Part shown: piece after piece, positions 1-8,086 of the stretch
Position numbering within the stretch: position 1 is the stretch's first letter
How the letters are laid out: each line of letters opens with the position of its first letter
The notes under the pieces: generated by a model
What the model saw: only the letters and a program-made list of their open reading frames with translations
The model's database searches: none
What the model was told of the DNA's origin: nothing
Position numbers and translations under genes: made by a program
NCBI GenBank assembly: GCA_016871595.1
Contig: VHCY01000012.1
Location: 1 to 42,589 of the forward strand
Direction of reading: 5' to 3'
Length of the DNA stretch: 42,589 nt
From: Verrucomicrobiota bacterium
GTDB taxonomy: Bacteria; Verrucomicrobiota; Verrucomicrobiia; Opitutales; Opitutaceae

Positions 1-174
1 GGTGAAGGCGAGGAGTTCGGTGCCGCGGACGGCGACGCGGGCGCGCTGGAGGTAGGCGCCGGTGGCGGCGTTGCTCACGCGGCCGGTGACGGTGCCGGCC
101 CCGGTTTCGGCCGCGGCGGCCGGGCGGAGCGGGACGAGCAGGACGGCGAGGACGAGCGCAAAGCGGGGTAACAT
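1..174 (-). CDS. N-terminal fragment of an exported protein with a carboxypeptidase-regulatory-like start (probably a TonB-dependent receptor)
   Basis: Only the first 58 codons are visible; the gene continues beyond the left edge. The ATG at 174-172 opens a signal peptide (MLPRFALVLAVLLVPLRPAA, then AAA-ET) with likely cleavage after the alanine run. The mature part begins GTVTGRVSNAATGAYLQRAR and continues with VAVRGTEL, the strand pattern of a carboxypeptidase-regulatory-like beta-sandwich (G-x-V-x-D/N-x-x-T-G-x-x-L-x-x-A-x-V). In Verrucomicrobiota and Bacteroidota such a domain often precedes the plug of a TonB-dependent receptor, so a receptor for a large nutrient is the best guess. The plug and barrel are out of view, and a secreted enzyme carrying the same domain is possible. 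Confidence 0.6.
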   Translation of the reverse strand, partial: MLPRFALVLAVLLVPLRPAAAAETGAGTVTGRVSNAATGAYLQRARVAVRGTELLAFT

Positions 175-476
175 CGGGGCGGGGGTCAGGCGGGGGGATC
201 GCCCGGCGGCAGGCGGGGTGGGCGAGGGGTGCGTCGAGTCAGCCGCGCCCCACCGGTGAGTCAATGTTGCGTGGCGGCGGCTCGGTTTAGCCGGGGCTTG
301 CCCGCCCCGGTCCGCACCGACGAAAGCCAATCCGGATCCGGATCGCGGGTGAGCCCGCCGGGGCCAGGCGCGAGCGGGGTTTCCGGACGCACGACCGGGC
401 AAGGATTGCCCGGCTACACCAGACCTTCTCCCTCCTCGATTCCCGCTCCTCGCTCCCCGCTACTCTCTCCTAACCC
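175..476. other. 302-bp intergenic region with inverted repeats
   Basis: No convincing gene lies here. It is downstream of the minus-strand hydrolase and upstream of the minus-strand exported protein, so it should hold the 3' end of one transcript and the promoter of the next. Three symmetrical elements are visible: a stem of CCGGGGC (291-297) and GCCCCGG (304-310); a perfect 14-bp palindrome ATCCGGATCCGGAT (330-343); and a hairpin CCGGGCAA-GGA-TTGCCCGG (395-413). None is followed by a T-run on either strand, so none is a clear intrinsic terminator. The palindrome could be an operator; no -35/-10 pair is convincing. Confidence 0.5.
395..413. terminator. Perfect 8-bp hairpin downstream of the metallo-hydrolase gene
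   Basis: CCGGGCAA, loop GGA, TTGCCCGG. It sits about 65 bp beyond the minus-strand hydrolase stop codon, where a transcript end is expected. No U-tract follows on the minus strand, so termination is only suggested; an RNA 3'-stabilising stem is equally possible. Confidence 0.3.
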
Positions 477-1157
477 TCAAATCTCCAGCCCGGCGCCGGG
501 GGCGAGGACCTGGACGGCGTGGCCGCCGGCGGCGGCGAGGGCCGCGAAGCGCGCCGGGTCCTGCGCGATCACGGGCCACGTGTTGTAATGCATCGGCACC
601 GCCAGTCGCGGGCGCAGCAGGTCGAGCGCCGCCGCCGCGTCCTCCGGGCCCATCGTGTAGTTGTCCCCGATCGGTAGCAGCGCGACGTCGAGGCCCGCCT
701 TCCCGATGAGCTCCATATCCAGGAACAGCGCCGTGTCGCCCGCGTGGTAGACGGTCTTGCCGTCCGCCTGGATCAGCAGGCCGCAGGGCGAGCCGAGGTA
801 GATGGGGCGGAGGCCCGCCTCGACGCTGGAGCTGTGGTGGGCGAGCGTGAGCTTCACCCGGCCGAAAGGGAAATTGAACCCGCCGCCGGGGTTCATCCCG
901 TGGACCTTCGCGCCCTGGGCGGCGAAGTACTCGGCCAGCTCAAAGTTGGCGATGATCGGCGCCCCCAGGCGGCGGGAGAGCGCGAGGGCGTCGCCGGTGT
1001 GGTCCTCGTGCCCGTGCGAGAGCAGCAGGTAGTCGCAGGCGATGTCCTCCGCGCGCGCGGCGGCGGCCGGGTTGCCGGTCAGGAACGGGTCGAGCAGGAG
1101 GCGGGCGCGGCTCGTCTCCAGGAGGAAGCAGGCGTGGCCAAGGAACGTGAGGCGCAT
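477..1157 (-). CDS. UPF0173-family metal-dependent hydrolase (metallo-beta-lactamase fold)
   Basis: A 226-residue protein that is complete from MRLTFLGHACFLLE to the C-terminal beta strand. The metallo-beta-lactamase zinc signature is present at about residues 47-54 (SHGHEDHT: H48, H50, D52, H53). Further ligands occur in YHAGDTALF and in the C-terminal MHYNTWP. Length and motif order fit the UPF0173 group (YtkL-like), cytoplasmic hydrolases whose physiological substrate is unknown. The frame stays open far upstream, but the ATG at 1157 starts exactly at the family N-terminus. It lies 44 bp downstream of the RpiB-like gene on the same strand, so co-transcription with the ATP-grasp/transglutaminase operon is plausible. 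The substrate cannot be read from the sequence. Confidence 0.9.
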   Translation of the reverse strand: MRLTFLGHACFLLETSRARLLLDPFLTGNPAAAARAEDIACDYLLLSHGHEDHTGDALALSRRLGAPIIANFELAEYFAAQGAKVHGMNPGGGFNFPFGRVKLTLAHHSSSVEAGLRPIYLGSPCGLLIQADGKTVYHAGDTALFLDMELIGKAGLDVALLPIGDNYTMGPEDAAAALDLLRPRLAVPMHYNTWPVIAQDPARFAALAAAGGHAVQVLAPGAGLEI

Positions 1158-1201
1158 CCGCCGAGCTTGCACGCTGCCCGCGCGGACGCCAGTCCGGGCC
1201 G

Positions 1202-1642
1202 TCAGGCGGCGTCGATCTTGCGGATGCGGGGCAGGTGGCGGCCGCCCTCGAACTCGGTCGCCAGCCAGATCTTCACGATCGCGAGGGCCTCGGCCTCGGT
1301 GACGGTCCGCTGGCCGAGCGAGAGGACGTTGCCGTCGTTGTGAGCCCGGTTCCAGACGGCGACCTGCTCGTTCCAGCAGAGGCCGCAGCGGACGCCGCGG
1401 ACGCGGTTGGCGACGATGGCCTCGCCGTTGCCGGAGCCGCCCAGCACGATCCCGCGCCCGAACTCGCCGCGCGCCACCGCCTCGGCGACCGGGCGGATCC
1501 AGTCCGGGTAATCGCAGGACGCGTCCGAGTGGGTGCCGAAATCGCGGACGACGTGGCCCGCGGCGAGGAGCATCGCCTTGATGGCTTCCTTGTAGGCGAA
1601 GCCCGCGTGGTCGGAGCCAATGGCGACGGTGAAGGTCCTCAT
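1202..1642 (-). CDS. rpiB: RpiB/LacA-type sugar-phosphate isomerase (ribose-5-phosphate isomerase B-like)
   Basis: A 146-residue cytosolic enzyme predicted to interconvert ribose 5-phosphate and ribulose 5-phosphate, or a related aldose/ketose phosphate pair. It starts MRTFTVAIGSDHAGFAYKEA, with the phosphate-binding GSDHAG at 9-14. The active-site loop reads VLGGSGNGEAIVANRV (about 67-82). Escherichia coli RpiB has a catalytic cysteine in this loop (CGTG); here the position is glycine and a glutamate (E74) follows. That is the mycobacterial RpiB arrangement, in which glutamate acts as base. His101 in NRAHND and Arg112 fit the second half of the site. The ATG at 1642 is preferred over a start nine codons upstream because the beta-1 strand begins there. 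It follows the transglutaminase gene by 99 bp. Confidence 0.85.
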   Translation of the reverse strand: MRTFTVAIGSDHAGFAYKEAIKAMLLAAGHVVRDFGTHSDASCDYPDWIRPVAEAVARGEFGRGIVLGGSGNGEAIVANRVRGVRCGLCWNEQVAVWNRAHNDGNVLSLGQRTVTEAEALAIVKIWLATEFEGGRHLPRIRKIDAA

Positions 1643-1741
1643 CAGGCCCCGAGGTATCGTGGGCCCCACCGGCCGGTTCCAGCCGGAAATCGCGGGGCCG
1701 GCCGGGCCGGCCGACAGCGCGGCCCCGGACCGGGGGCTGCG

Positions 1742-2611
1742 TCAGGCCGCCGAGGCTGCGGCGGGGGCGTCCGCGGGGCGCACGCGGACGTCCACCACGA
1801 GTTCCCGGGTGGGGGCGCCGCGGTAGGAGCCGCTGAGCGGGCGGATGTCCGCGTAGTCGCGGCCCACGGCCACGCGCACGTAGCGCTCGTCCGCCGGCCG
1901 GTCGTGGGTGGGGTCGAAGCCGGCCCAGCCGTGACCCGGGATCCAGGTCTCGATCCACGCGTGGGAGGCCTCGATCTCGTCGGTCCGGCGGGTGGTGTTG
2001 AGGAAGTAGCCGCTCACGTAGCGGGCGGGGATGCCGAGGCTGCGGCAGAGGCCGAGGTGGACGTGGGCGAAGTCCTGGCAGACGCCCATCCGCTGGCGCA
2101 GGGCATCGGTCGCGCGGGTGTTCACGCCGGTGGTGTTGGGCCGGTAGGCGAAGGTGCGGTGCAGGTGCGCGCCGAGGCGGCGGACGTCGCCCCAGAGGTC
2201 CCCGCGGCCATCGGCAAGGACGTCCAAAGCCTCGCGCCACAGCTCCACCTCGAGCGGGACGTAATGCGAGGCGTGGTAGAACTCCGCCAGCATCTCCCGC
2301 TCGGGCGCCGTCTCAAGCTGCTCGGGGGTCACCGCGGGCACGGCGGGGCGCGCGGCGGCCGGGGTGGTCTCGACGAGGGACTCGGCCTCGATCCGCAACT
2401 CCTCGTGGGGCGGCGTGACCTCGAAGTAGTGCACCGTGTTGCCGTAGAAGTCCGCGTAGGCGCGCGGCTCGGTGGCGGGCGTGAGGCGGAGGGCGAAGTC
2501 AAGGCAGCGCTGGCCGGCGTCGTCCAGCGGGCGCAGGCGGGCCTCGTTGAAGCTCTCGCGCGCGTGGCCGGCGTAATGGTAGAGGGTGCGGTGGGTGACC
2601 CGGAGGAGCAT
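1742..2611 (-). CDS. Transglutaminase-like cysteine peptidase family protein
   Basis: A 289-residue protein with the two-part architecture of this family. An N-terminal beta-rich region (about 1-85, MLLRVTHRTLYHYAGHARES) precedes a transglutaminase-like papain-fold core (about 140-245). The catalytic triad is intact: Cys178 in MGVCQDFAHV, His217 in EASHAWIETW, Asp233 in GFDPTHDR. No signal peptide is seen, so it probably acts in the cytoplasm. It is the third gene of a conserved cluster with a circularly permuted ATP-grasp ligase and an alpha-E protein. Comparative genomics has linked such clusters to peptide-bond formation and processing of a peptide-like product; the substrate is unknown. 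The ATG at 2611 is 25 bp beyond the alpha-E stop and matches the family N-terminus. Confidence 0.9.
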   Translation of the reverse strand: MLLRVTHRTLYHYAGHARESFNEARLRPLDDAGQRCLDFALRLTPATEPRAYADFYGNTVHYFEVTPPHEELRIEAESLVETTPAAARPAVPAVTPEQLETAPEREMLAEFYHASHYVPLEVELWREALDVLADGRGDLWGDVRRLGAHLHRTFAYRPNTTGVNTRATDALRQRMGVCQDFAHVHLGLCRSLGIPARYVSGYFLNTTRRTDEIEASHAWIETWIPGHGWAGFDPTHDRPADERYVRVAVGRDYADIRPLSGSYRGAPTRELVVDVRVRPADAPAAASAA

Positions 2612-2636
2612 CTGGCGGGTGGGGCGGCGCCTGATC

Positions 2637-3632
2637 CTACTGCTGCTGTTGCTGCTGTTCGTCGAGGGCGGAATCCGCCCGGTAAAACATCGTGGTCGCA
2701 ACCACCTCGTCGCTGATCGCCACCAGCCCCGACCGCACCTCGACCAGGAACTCGTGCATCCCGCGCTGGAGGACGTCCGCGATGGTGAGCGACTGGAGGT
2801 CGCCGAGAAGGCGGCGGGAGGCGCGGGCGGCGCCGCTGCGGGGGCGGGCGGCGGTTTCGCCGAGGATCCGGCGCAGGAACTCGTCGACCTGCCCGGCGCA
2901 GAAGTGGAGCGAGCGGGGGAACGAGTCCGAGAAGATGAGGAATTCCGCCGCCTTCCAGGGAAGGATCTCGCGGACGTGGTAGCGGCGGTAGGCCTCGATG
3001 GCGGAGGCGGAGCGGAGCACGGCCTGCCATTGCGCGGTGTCGAGCGCGCCGCCCACATCCGTCGCCGCCGGCAGGAGGATGTGGTACTTCATATCGAGGA
3101 TGCGGGTGGTCTTGTCCGCGCGCTCGAGGTACTTGCCGAACTGGATGAACTCCCAGCCCTCGCTGCGGGAGTAGGTGCAGGCGGTGAGGCCCTGGAAGAG
3201 GTGGGAGGCGCGGGTGATGCGGGCGAAGAATTCCGCCGGGTGCGCCGCCCAGTCGCTCGAGGCGCTGCTCGCCTTGAGCAGGAGGTGGAGCTCGTTGATC
3301 GTCTCCCACATCTCGAGCGAGAGCTGGTCGCGGATCATCCGGGCGTTCTCGCGGGCGGCGTAGACGCAGGACAGGATCGAGTCTGGGTTGCGCAGGTCGA
3401 AGGCGAGGAACTCGGTGACCGCCTGACCGCCGGGATCGCCGTGGAGCTGGCCGAACCGCTCGCGCCCCCCGGTGCTGAGGAGGAGGGCCTCCCAGAGGTT
3501 CGGGGACGAGGCGCGGGCGTCGGGCAGGTCGGACACGAACTGGAGGTTCACGTCGAGCAGGCGGGCGATGTTCTCGGCGCGCTCGATGTAGCGGCTCATC
3601 CAGTAGAGCGAGTGGGCGACGCGGGAGAGCAT
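2637..3632 (-). CDS. Alpha-E domain protein (DUF403)
   Basis: A 331-residue, mostly helical protein that starts MLSRVAHSLYWMSRYIERAE, the diagnostic opening of the alpha-E family, and covers the family length. Its biochemical role is unproven. It is nearly always encoded beside a circularly permuted ATP-grasp ligase and a transglutaminase-like protein, as here (ATP-grasp upstream, transglutaminase 25 bp downstream). It probably works as a subunit or adaptor of that system. An upstream in-frame ATG at 3677 would add 15 residues and lie only 9 bp after the previous stop. I prefer 3632 because homologues begin at MLSRV. The C-terminus ends in six consecutive glutamines after YRADSALDE, encoded by CAG/CAA codons (2640-2657), which looks like a small slippage tract. 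Confidence 0.9.
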   Translation of the reverse strand: MLSRVAHSLYWMSRYIERAENIARLLDVNLQFVSDLPDARASSPNLWEALLLSTGGRERFGQLHGDPGGQAVTEFLAFDLRNPDSILSCVYAARENARMIRDQLSLEMWETINELHLLLKASSASSDWAAHPAEFFARITRASHLFQGLTACTYSRSEGWEFIQFGKYLERADKTTRILDMKYHILLPAATDVGGALDTAQWQAVLRSASAIEAYRRYHVREILPWKAAEFLIFSDSFPRSLHFCAGQVDEFLRRILGETAARPRSGAARASRRLLGDLQSLTIADVLQRGMHEFLVEVRSGLVAISDEVVATTMFYRADSALDEQQQQQQ

Positions 3633-3686
3633 CACCGTGGCCTGGGGGCGGAGGAAGGGCGGTTCGCTGGCGATCATCGCGGCGGC

Positions 3687-5138
3687 TCAGTTCTCGCCCT
3701 GGAGCACCCAGGTGTCCTTGGAGCCCCCGCCTTGGGAGGAGTTCACGACGAGGGAGCCGCGGCGGAGCGCGACGCGGGTGAGGCCGCCGGGGGTGACGGT
3801 GGTCTTCTCGCCGCAGATGATGTAGGGGCGGAGGTCGATGTGGCGGCCCTCGAGGCGGCCGTCGCACCAGGTGGGGGAGCGGGAGAGCTGGATGGGATCC
3901 TGGGCGATGTAATTGCGGGGCTGGGCGGCGACCTGGGCGCGGAAGCGGGCGCATTCCTCGCGGGTGGAGGCGGGGCCGATGAGCATCCCGTAGCCGCCGG
4001 CCTCGTTGGCCGCCTTGACCACGAGCCGCTCGATGTTCTCGAGGATGAACTTCCGGTCCGCCGGCTCCGCCGCGAGGTAGGTGTTCACGTTGGGCAAGAT
4101 CGCGTCCTGCCCGAGGTAGTATTTGATGAGGCGGGGGACGTAGGCGTAGATGACCTTGTCATCGGCGACCCCGGTGCCGATCGAGTTGGCGAGGGCCACG
4201 CGACCCGCCCGGTAAGCCTGGATCAGCCCGGGCACGCCCAGCAGTGAATCCGGCCGGAAGACGGTCGGATCCAGGAAATCGTCGTCGATCCGGCGGTAGA
4301 TGACGTCCACCGGCATCAGGCCGGCGGTCGTGCGCATATACACCCGGGCGTCGCGCACGACGAGGTCCCGGCCCTCGACGATCGGGATGCCCATCTGGCG
4401 GGCGAGGAAGCAGTGCTCGAAGTAGGCGCTGTTGTGGACCCCCGGGGTGAGCAGCACGACGGTGGGTTTCTCCGTGGCTTCCGGGGCGAGGTGGAGCAGC
4501 GCCTTCAGGAGGTCGTCCGTGTAGCCCTCGACGGGGCGCACGCCGTAGCGGTCGAAGACCTGAGGCAAGGCCCGGCGCATCGCGGAGCGGTTCTCGATCA
4601 TATAACTGGCGCCCGAGGGGCAGCGGAGGTTGTCCTCGAGCACCAGGTAGTTGCCCGCGGCGTCCCGGATGAGGTCGGTGCCGCAGATGTGGACGTAGAT
4701 CCCGCGGGGGACCGTGAAGTGCATAAACTCCCGCCGAAAGTGCTTCGCGCCGAGGATCAGGGAGGGCGGCACGATGTTGTCCTTCAACACCTTCTGGTCG
4801 TGGTAAAGGTCGTCGAGGAAGAGGTTGAGGGCGGTGACGCGCTGGATCAGGCCGGCCTCGATGCGGCGCCATTCGGCGGCGGGGATGATCCGGGGGATCA
4901 GGTCGAAGGGGAAGATGCGCTCGGTGCCCTGGGCGTCGTTGTAGACCGTGAAGGTGACGCCGCGGCGGAGGAAGGCGGCATCGACGGCGGCCCGGCGGCG
5001 GTCGAACTCGGCGGGGGCGAGGGCGGCGAGGCCCTCGGCGAGGCGCTGGTAGTGCTGCCGCACGCGGCCGTCCTCCGGCCGGGTGAACATCTCGTCGAAG
5101 AAGCCGCTGAGTTCGTAATCGGAGGGCAGCAGGGACAT
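3687..5138 (-). CDS. Circularly permuted ATP-grasp family ligase (DUF404/DUF407 type)
   Basis: A 483-residue cytoplasmic protein of the circularly permuted type-2 ATP-grasp family, predicted to use ATP to form a carboxylate-amine (peptide-like) bond. Recognisable family segments are [17 protein letters not shown] in the N-terminal half, [19 protein letters not shown], the ATP-binding [19 protein letters not shown], and RIDDDFLDP. The ATP-grasp core continues in [18 protein letters not shown] and [20 protein letters not shown]. It is the first gene of the trio with alpha-E (55 bp downstream to the preferred start) and the transglutaminase-like gene. The ATG at 5138 is preferred over a TTG 11 codons upstream because [18 protein letters not shown] begins as in relatives. 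Upstream sequence is C-rich with no Shine-Dalgarno motif. Confidence 0.9.
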   Translation of the reverse strand: MSLLPSDYELSGFFDEMFTRPEDGRVRQHYQRLAEGLAALAPAEFDRRRAAVDAAFLRRGVTFTVYNDAQGTERIFPFDLIPRIIPAAEWRRIEAGLIQRVTALNLFLDDLYHDQKVLKDNIVPPSLILGAKHFRREFMHFTVPRGIYVHICGTDLIRDAAGNYLVLEDNLRCPSGASYMIENRSAMRRALPQVFDRYGVRPVEGYTDDLLKALLHLAPEATEKPTVVLLTPGVHNSAYFEHCFLARQMGIPIVEGRDLVVRDARVYMRTTAGLMPVDVIYRRIDDDFLDPTVFRPDSLLGVPGLIQAYRAGRVALANSIGTGVADDKVIYAYVPRLIKYYLGQDAILPNVNTYLAAEPADRKFILENIERLVVKAANEAGGYGMLIGPASTREECARFRAQVAAQPRNYIAQDPIQLSRSPTWCDGRLEGRHIDLRPYIICGEKTTVTPGGLTRVALRRGSLVVNSSQGGGSKDTWVLQGEN

Positions 5139-5244
5139 TGGGCCGGGGAGGGTTTCCCTTCCCCTAAGCAAGTCCCTTGCCAGCCGCGCGGGAAACGGGC
5201 GGGGACGCCGCCGGCCGGCGTGGCGAATCCCGTCGGGTCGCGCC

Positions 5245-5259
5245 CCGCGGGTCCCGCGG
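5245..5259 (-). terminator. Hairpin just after the secreted multidomain gene
   Basis: CCGCGG-GTC-CCGCGG (one extra G-C pair can form in the loop) starts 7 bp beyond the minus-strand stop at 5266. It is compact and GC-rich, in a position expected for a terminator. No T-run follows in the minus direction, so the call rests on position and symmetry only. Confidence 0.3.
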
Positions 5260-5265
5260 CGCGGC

Positions 5266-8049
5266 TCAGGGCACCTCGTAGAGCTCGACCAGCACGAGGC
5301 CGGTCGGGTTGCCGGCGTTCCCGGGGGCCGGTGAGGCCTGCATAGTGTAGGCGCCGGGAGTGAGGGTGGTGAGCAGCGCGGCCTCGTTGGCGTTGGTGAG
5401 GGGGAAGGCGCCGATCACCGGGAAGACCGCGGCGAGGGTGGCCCCGTTGGTCTGGCCCCAGTTGTTGTTGTTGGCCTGGGCCTGGACGCCGCTGAAGAGG
5501 ATGAGGCGCGGATCGGAGAGCACGGTGGCCGCGGGCCGGCCGAAGGGCACGAGGCCGGGACCGATGGCGCGCAGCACGACCGTGCGCGGGGTGTTGCCGG
5601 CCACGACCACCCCGGGGATGACCGCCTCGTTGCCGGCGTCGATCCGGGAGAGGGAGGAGAGGTTCGTCAGGCGGGAGGCGTTGCGGCTGACGTCGTAAAT
5701 CTCGGCCATCACCTCGCCGATGGCCCCGCCGACCCCGGTCACGACGACGCTGTAGGAGCCCGGGTCGAGGGTGAGGAGGAGGGCGGAGTCGAGGCTGCCG
5801 TTGCCGAGGGCGAAGGTGCCGACGGCGTTCGTCGCGGCGATGAGCTGGGTACGCGCGGCGGGCGTGGCCTGGTTTTCCCAGCCCACGTTGCTCCCGAGGC
5901 TCGTGCCGGCGCGGAAGACCTCGAGGCGGGCGGCGGCGATCGCGTTGTCCACCCGGAAGCGGGCGAGGCCCGGGCCGACGGCGCGGACGAGGATGTTGGC
6001 CCGGGCGCCGGCCGAGAGGGTGAAGCCGGCGGTGAGGGTGTCGCCGAGGAAGGCGATGCCGCCGCGGGTGGAAAGGTTGATCATCCGGCCCGGTTCGGGG
6101 GCGGGGTTGCCGGCGAGCCGGGCCTCGAGGAAGGCGAGCACGCGCCGGTTGGCGCCGCTGAAGAACTCGCGGTCCCCGGAGGCGATCGCCAGCTCGGTGG
6201 CCACGTCGGCCGCCCGGGCCCGGTACGTCGCCGGCAGGGCGGCGGCGAGGGCGGTGACCGAGGGCTGGGTCCGGGGATAGAGGTTCGCGTCCACGATCCC
6301 GGCGGTGCGCAGGGCGGCGGCGACGGTGGTGGCGTCCTCGCCGGTGAACTGGTCCGGGTTCTGCAGGCCCAGCATCCGCAGGCGGGCGGGGTAGAGCGGG
6401 GTGAGGTCGCTGATGACCAGCCCGCCGGGCACGCCGCGGCCGGCGAGCAGCTGCGAGCGGGTGCGGGCTTCCGCGAGGTCCGTCGGCCCGGTGACCTCCT
6501 CGTTGGCCGAGACCGCGAAGAACTGGGGCACGCGCGACAGCGCCGCGAGGGTCTCGTCACCGCCGGAAAGGTACAGCACGGCGCCGCGGACCGGCCGGCC
6601 CGCGGCGAGGAGCAGGTCGGCGTAGCGCACGCCGGCCACGGCCCCGGCGGCCCGGCCGAGGAAGAAGACGGGCGTCGCGGGATCGAGCTCCTCCCGGCCG
6701 GCGAGGTAATTGAGGGCCGTCACGTGGTTCAGCGCGTCGGGGTTGCCGCCGAGGGTGGCGGTGCCGGACCAGGCGCCGGTGACGCGGTTCACGCTGTTGA
6801 GGGCGGCGACGCCGTAGCCGGCGGCCACCAGTTCGCGGAGGAGGAGCGAGGGGTGGGCGCGGTCGAACCACTCGTTGAGGTCGCCGCTGGTCTGGTGCAG
6901 GAGGAACACCAGCCCGCGGGGGCGGAAGGCCGGCAGGTGGTAGGCGAGGGTGCTGGCGACGGCGGGCGCGCTGGCGGCGGCGCCGGGCAGCGCCTGCGGG
7001 TTGAAGTTGCGGGCGATCACCGGCCGCCAAGCCGGCGCGGGCCGGTAGGTGGCCTGCAGGCGCACCGGATTGGTCGGGACGGTGAGGTTGACCTCGCTCA
7101 GCTGCGGCAGGATCTGCCCGGCGCCGAGGGCGGCGGTATCGCCCGTCCAGCGGTCGAAGACCATCCCGGGGGCCGGCGGGTGGGCGATGAGAGTGACGGG
7201 GGTGCCGGCCGGGTAGGTGCCGCCGCCATCGCCGCCCTCGACCGTGACCGCGACGGGGGCGCCGGTGCCGAGGGCGAGCAGGGAGGACTTCAGGTCGACC
7301 TGGACGACGTTGCGGAAATTGACCGTGCAGGTGAGGCGTTTCAGCCCGGGGGAGGTGGGGCGGAAGGTGACCGTGTTGGTGCCCTGACCGGAGACGATCG
7401 TGGCACCGCCGGCGACGGCCCAGCGGAACGTGCGGTCGTTGCCCTGCGCGGCGGGGACCGAGGCGGTGACGCTGGTGGCGCTGGCGGCGATGGTGGCCGG
7501 GCTGGTCACCCGGCCGGCGGTGTCGGCCGCGATGACGGTGACGTTGGCGGTGGGGGCGAAGGAGGTGCCGTCCGCGCCGATGGTGGCGGCGAGGGTGACG
7601 GTGCCCGGGGTGTCGGCCACGAAGTTCACGGTGGCGCTGCGGGGGTCGCCCACGATGCGCCCGCCGGAGATGCTCCACTGGTAGGAGGCGTTGGCGGCGA
7701 TGGCGGGATCCAGGTTGTTGCCGCCGAGGCTGATGGTGGCGGAAGCGCCGGTGCCGCTGAGGATGCCGGAGGGCGCATTGATGGTCGGGGAGAGGGTGGA
7801 ATTCTGGGCTCCGCCGCCGGGCGGCACGAAGATCGGGGGGATAATGATCCCGCCGCCGCCACCGCCGCCCGCGCCACCCCCGCCGGGGATCACGATGCCG
7901 GGTGGGATCACGATGCCGGGTGGGATGACGATGCCCCCGCCGGGACGGACTTGGGCGGAGGCGGTGAGGGACAGCATCGCGGCGGCGCAGAGCACCGGCA
8001 GCGGGGAAAGAAGGCAAAGGCGGGCGGAGAGGCGCGAGGGGTGCGGCAT
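5266..8049 (-). CDS. Large secreted protein: Ig-like/repeat domains, alpha/beta-hydrolase-like core, two C-terminal Verrucomicrobia-type repeats
   Basis: A 927-residue exported protein. A signal peptide (1-32) is followed by a low-complexity P/G stretch (33-82) containing three IVIPPG-like units. Ig/PKD-like beta domains span about 85-262 ([20 protein letters not shown]). A bacterial InlB-type B-repeat follows at about 268-335 ([26 protein letters not shown]). About 365-650 resembles an alpha/beta hydrolase or polyhydroxyalkanoate depolymerase-like fold ([39 protein letters not shown]). The nucleophile elbow that should read GxSxG reads GRAAG (465-469), so the catalytic serine seems lost. From about 660 two copies of a repeat occur (INLSTRG...[10 protein letters not shown] and TNLSSLS...[10 protein letters not shown], each ending AEIYDVSR or VELYEVP), a C-terminal module common in secreted Verrucomicrobiota proteins. 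Function is unknown; binding rather than catalysis is my inference. Confidence 0.8.
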   Translation of the reverse strand: MPHPSRLSARLCLLSPLPVLCAAAMLSLTASAQVRPGGGIVIPPGIVIPPGIVIPGGGGAGGGGGGGIIIPPIFVPPGGGAQNSTLSPTINAPSGILSGTGASATISLGGNNLDPAIAANASYQWSISGGRIVGDPRSATVNFVADTPGTVTLAATIGADGTSFAPTANVTVIAADTAGRVTSPATIAASATSVTASVPAAQGNDRTFRWAVAGGATIVSGQGTNTVTFRPTSPGLKRLTCTVNFRNVVQVDLKSSLLALGTGAPVAVTVEGGDGGGTYPAGTPVTLIAHPPAPGMVFDRWTGDTAALGAGQILPQLSEVNLTVPTNPVRLQATYRPAPAWRPVIARNFNPQALPGAAASAPAVASTLAYHLPAFRPRGLVFLLHQTSGDLNEWFDRAHPSLLLRELVAAGYGVAALNSVNRVTGAWSGTATLGGNPDALNHVTALNYLAGREELDPATPVFFLGRAAGAVAGVRYADLLLAAGRPVRGAVLYLSGGDETLAALSRVPQFFAVSANEEVTGPTDLAEARTRSQLLAGRGVPGGLVISDLTPLYPARLRMLGLQNPDQFTGEDATTVAAALRTAGIVDANLYPRTQPSVTALAAALPATYRARAADVATELAIASGDREFFSGANRRVLAFLEARLAGNPAPEPGRMINLSTRGGIAFLGDTLTAGFTLSAGARANILVRAVGPGLARFRVDNAIAAARLEVFRAGTSLGSNVGWENQATPAARTQLIAATNAVGTFALGNGSLDSALLLTLDPGSYSVVVTGVGGAIGEVMAEIYDVSRNASRLTNLSSLSRIDAGNEAVIPGVVVAGNTPRTVVLRAIGPGLVPFGRPAATVLSDPRLILFSGVQAQANNNNWGQTNGATLAAVFPVIGAFPLTNANEAALLTTLTPGAYTMQASPAPGNAGNPTGLVLVELYEVP
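7887..7940. repeat. 18-bp in-frame tandem repeat encoding IVIPPG
   Basis: The unit GGATCACGATGCCGGGTG occurs at 7887-7904 and 7905-7922, with a diverged third copy at 7923-7940. On the coding (minus) strand it gives three [12 protein letters not shown] units directly after the signal peptide of the large secreted protein. Because the unit is a multiple of three, copy-number change keeps the frame. Confidence 0.85.
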
Positions 8050-8086
8050 GGCGACGAAGATGAGGGACGCAGGGGCGGGGAACAGG

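Noticed and set aside
1235-4247. Long plus-strand frames opposite the transglutaminase, alpha-E and ATP-grasp genes
   Set aside because: Compositionally biased shadows; the minus-strand proteins have intact catalytic motifs.
7861-7940. Repeat tract considered as a CRISPR or minisatellite
   Set aside because: Units are 18 bp, contiguous, without spacers, and in frame within a coding region.
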